7,278 bases of DNA from the NCBI GenBank assembly GCA_027618625.1, contig JAQCER010000151.1, forward strand, positions 1 to 7,278. The letters run 5' to 3'. This DNA is from Verrucomicrobiota bacterium (lineage in GTDB: Bacteria; Verrucomicrobiota; Verrucomicrobiia; Verrucomicrobiales; DEV007). Shown here piece by piece: positions 5,253 through 7,278 of this stretch (its first letter is position 1; every line of letters starts with the position of its first letter). Both the position numbers and the translations under genes were made by a program. The notes beneath the pieces are model-generated. The model saw only the letters and a program-made list of their open reading frames with translations. It did not search any database and was not told the DNA's origin.

Positions 5253-7278
5253 TTAACTTGCTTCGCTGGAGTTAAATGCTTCTGAAAGCGCCTGTTCTAC
5301 TTCACTGGCGCTAACTGTGCTTCCTTCTACACCGGCTTCACGCTTCTTCTTGCGATCTTCATGGTATTTCAGACCGGTACCGGCTGGAATCAAGCGACCA
5401 ACAATCACGTTTTCCTTCAACCCACGAAGGTGATCACGCTTGCCGGTAACGGCTGCTTCCGTGAGTACCCGTGTGGTTTCCTGGAACGAAGCCGCTGAGA
5501 TAAAGGATTCTGTTGCCAGGGCTGCCTTGGTGATACCGAGCAGTACTCGCTGTCCCTTAACCTCAACCTTGCTGTCAGCGCGAAGGCCATCGTTCGCTTC
5601 GAGGAAGCGGGTATATTCAACCTGCTCGCCCTTGATCATGACTGAGTCGCCAGGTTGCGTTACCTCTACCTTCCTGAGCATTTGGCAAACAATCACTTCA
5701 ATGTGCTTGTCATTGATACCTACACCCTGCAGACGGTAAACGTCCTGGACTTCCTTAACGATGTAGTTGGCAAGTGCCGAAACACCCTTCAACCTGAGAA
5801 TGTCATGGGGGTTCTCGGGTCCGTCAGATACAACTTCACCTTTCTCTACATGCTCACCCTCAAATACCGTCATGTGACGCCACTTGGGAATCAGCACTTC
5901 GTAGTGATCTGAACCTTCCGGCAACTCACTCGTGTCTTGCGGTGTAATCACAAGCCTGCGCTTACCTTTGGTTTCCTTACCAAAACTAACGGTACCGGTA
6001 ATTTCTGCCAGTACTGCTGCCTCTTTCGGCTTTCGTGCCTCGAAGAGATCGGCAACCCGCGGCAAACCACCCGTGATATCACGTGTTTTTGAGCCTTCCT
6101 GGGGAATACGGGCAATGACGTCACCCGCCTCGATATGGGCCCCGTCTTCCAGACCAAGAATAGCGTTTGCTTCCATAAAGTAGTGAGCCGGCACATCCGT
6201 ACCTGCGAGGTTCAATGCTTCACCCTTGTCGTCCACCAGGCGAACTGCTGGCCTGATATCCTTACCCGCACTTGGTCGATCCTTCGGATCGATGGTGGAG
6301 ATGCTGGTCAAACCGGTCAGTTGATCAGTCACTCTTCGAATCGTGATGCCTTCTTCCATACCCTCAAACACGACATTACCCTGAACCTCAGAGACAATCG
6401 GGTGAGTGTGCGGATCCCAGTTTGCAACGATTTCGCCAGATTCGACGTGTTCGCCTTCGCCTTTCTTCAGTACAGCACCGTAAGGCAGCTTGTATCGTTC
6501 TCGCTCCCGGCCGCTTTCGTCATCAGAGACCGCAATCTCGCCGGAACGGGATACCGCAACCAGATCACCGTTGGTCTTGGTGATCGTCTTAAGGTTATGA
6601 AGACGGATATTACCCGCGTGTTTCACCTGAACATTGTCGATCGCTGTTGCTCTGGACGCCGCACCACCAATGTGGAACGTACGCATGGTGAGCTGTGTTC
6701 CTGGCTCACCAATTGACTGGGCAGCAATAACACCAATAGCTTCACCAATGTTAATAATATGACCACGACCCAGATCACGACCATAGCATTTAGTACATAT
6801 GCCATATCGTGTTTCACAGGTAATCGGACTACGTACGATCATTTCATCGATACCGGAGCCTTCGATAAGGTCGGCAAGTTCCTCATCGATAATCGTGCCC
6901 CTGGCTAACAGCACGTCTTTGCCGTCAGAGGTCATGACATCTTCTGCCGCAACCCGCCCAAGGACTCTGTGACCGATTGCCTCGACAACGTCGCCGCCCT
7001 CAATCACAGCGGTTATGCGCATACCTTTATCAGTACCACAATCAACTTCTGTGATAACCAGATCCTGGGCAACGTCAACAAGTCGACGAGTCAGGTACCC
7101 GGAGTTAGCCGTTTTAAGCGCTGTATCCGCCAGACCTTTACGAGCACCGTGGGTAGAGATGAAGTACTGCATTACATTCAAACCTTCACGGAAGTTTGCA
7201 GTAATTGGCGTCTCAATAATCGAGCCGTCCGGCTTGGTCATCAGACCTCGCATACCAGAGAGCTGTCTGATCTGTGCG
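5253..7278 (-). CDS. rpoC: DNA-directed RNA polymerase subunit beta', C-terminal half (partial)
   Basis: Beta' forms the clamp and half of the active-site cleft of RNA polymerase. The window holds the last 674 residues, corresponding to about E. coli 735 to the end; the 5' part lies beyond the right edge. In order: [13 protein letters not shown]; the bridge helix ([31 protein letters not shown]); the second zinc site with four cysteines aligning with E. coli 814, 888, 895 and 898 (EVDCGT, then [11 protein letters not shown]); the trigger loop [15 protein letters not shown] with Met932 and His936 equivalents; then the long trigger-loop insertion (SI3) typical of Proteobacteria. The C-terminal part is well conserved ([54 protein letters not shown]). 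The tail ends in ...EAFNSSEAS and TAA. One oddity is Cys in [11 protein letters not shown], where relatives have Arg. It is upstream of rpsL, the standard rpoBC-str order. Confidence 0.99.
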   Translation of the reverse strand, partial: AQIRQLSGMRGLMTKPDGSIIETPITANFREGLNVMQYFISTHGARKGLADTALKTANSGYLTRRLVDVAQDLVITEVDCGTDKGMRITAVIEGGDVVEAIGHRVLGRVAAEDVMTSDGKDVLLARGTIIDEELADLIEGSGIDEMIVRSPITCETRYGICTKCYGRDLGRGHIINIGEAIGVIAAQSIGEPGTQLTMRTFHIGGAASRATAIDNVQVKHAGNIRLHNLKTITKTNGDLVAVSRSGEIAVSDDESGRERERYKLPYGAVLKKGEGEHVESGEIVANWDPHTHPIVSEVQGNVVFEGMEEGITIRRVTDQLTGLTSISTIDPKDRPSAGKDIRPAVRLVDDKGEALNLAGTDVPAHYFMEANAILGLEDGAHIEAGDVIARIPQEGSKTRDITGGLPRVADLFEARKPKEAAVLAEITGTVSFGKETKGKRRLVITPQDTSELPEGSDHYEVLIPKWRHMTVFEGEHVEKGEVVSDGPENPHDILRLKGVSALANYIVKEVQDVYRLQGVGINDKHIEVIVCQMLRKVEVTQPGDSVMIKGEQVEYTRFLEANDGLRADSKVEVKGQRVLLGITKAALATESFISAASFQETTRVLTEAAVTGKRDHLRGLKENVIVGRLIPAGTGLKYHEDRKKKREAGVEGSTVSASEVEQALSEAFNSSEAS

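Noticed and set aside
6135..6716. A 193-residue plus-strand frame opposite rpoC
   Set aside because: It lies wholly antisense to well conserved rpoC codons and shows no family features; a shadow frame.

Overview
The window carries a translation/transcription gene cluster, read entirely on the minus strand. From the high-coordinate end downward the order is: the 3' part of rpoC (RNA polymerase beta'), rpsL (S12), rpsG (S7), fusA (EF-G), tuf (EF-Tu), a tRNA-Trp gene, secE, and the first 23 codons of nusG. Every reading frame is intact. The proteins align closely with Escherichia coli and Pseudomonas versions recalled from memory. The beta' fragment carries the long insertion inside the trigger loop that is typical of Proteobacteria, SecE has the three-membrane-segment form, and tRNA-Trp sits directly before secE. 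The source is most likely a gammaproteobacterium; genus cannot be given.

Layout: rpoC ends at 5253. A 117-bp spacer follows, with a 14-bp perfect hairpin and a good sigma70-type promoter for the str operon. rpsL (5135-4761) is separated from rpsG (4566-4096) by an unusually long 194-bp spacer full of inverted repeats, where S7 autoregulation would be expected by analogy with E. coli. fusA (4071-1978, GTG start) follows rpsG after 24 bp. A 158-bp spacer with a terminator-like hairpin precedes tuf (1819-629). A 14-bp hairpin overlaps the tuf stop codon, then come tRNA-Trp (585-510), secE (448-80) and nusG (from a TTG codon at 69-67, cut by the window edge). No stretch over 300 bp lacks a gene. 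No mobile element, CRISPR array or unknown gene was seen.

The products work together in gene expression: beta' is the catalytic clamp subunit of RNA polymerase, NusG couples polymerase to ribosome and Rho, S12 and S7 build the 30S decoding and exit-site regions, EF-Tu and EF-G drive elongation, tRNA-Trp supplies the UGG decoder, and SecE is part of the membrane channel for nascent proteins.

The most notable point is gene order. In most gammaproteobacteria fusA-tufA leads into the S10 operon (rpsJ), while trnW-secE-nusG-rplKAJL-rpoBC follows tufB and lies upstream of rpsL. Here the right-hand context of tufB is joined to the left-hand context of tufA through one tuf gene. This is the junction expected from recombination between two direct tuf copies (tandem duplication, excised circle or rearrangement), and also the junction a collapsed-repeat assembly error would make. 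Secondary points are unusual substitutions at conserved sites in EF-Tu and beta', and long hairpins without U-tracts at several gene ends.
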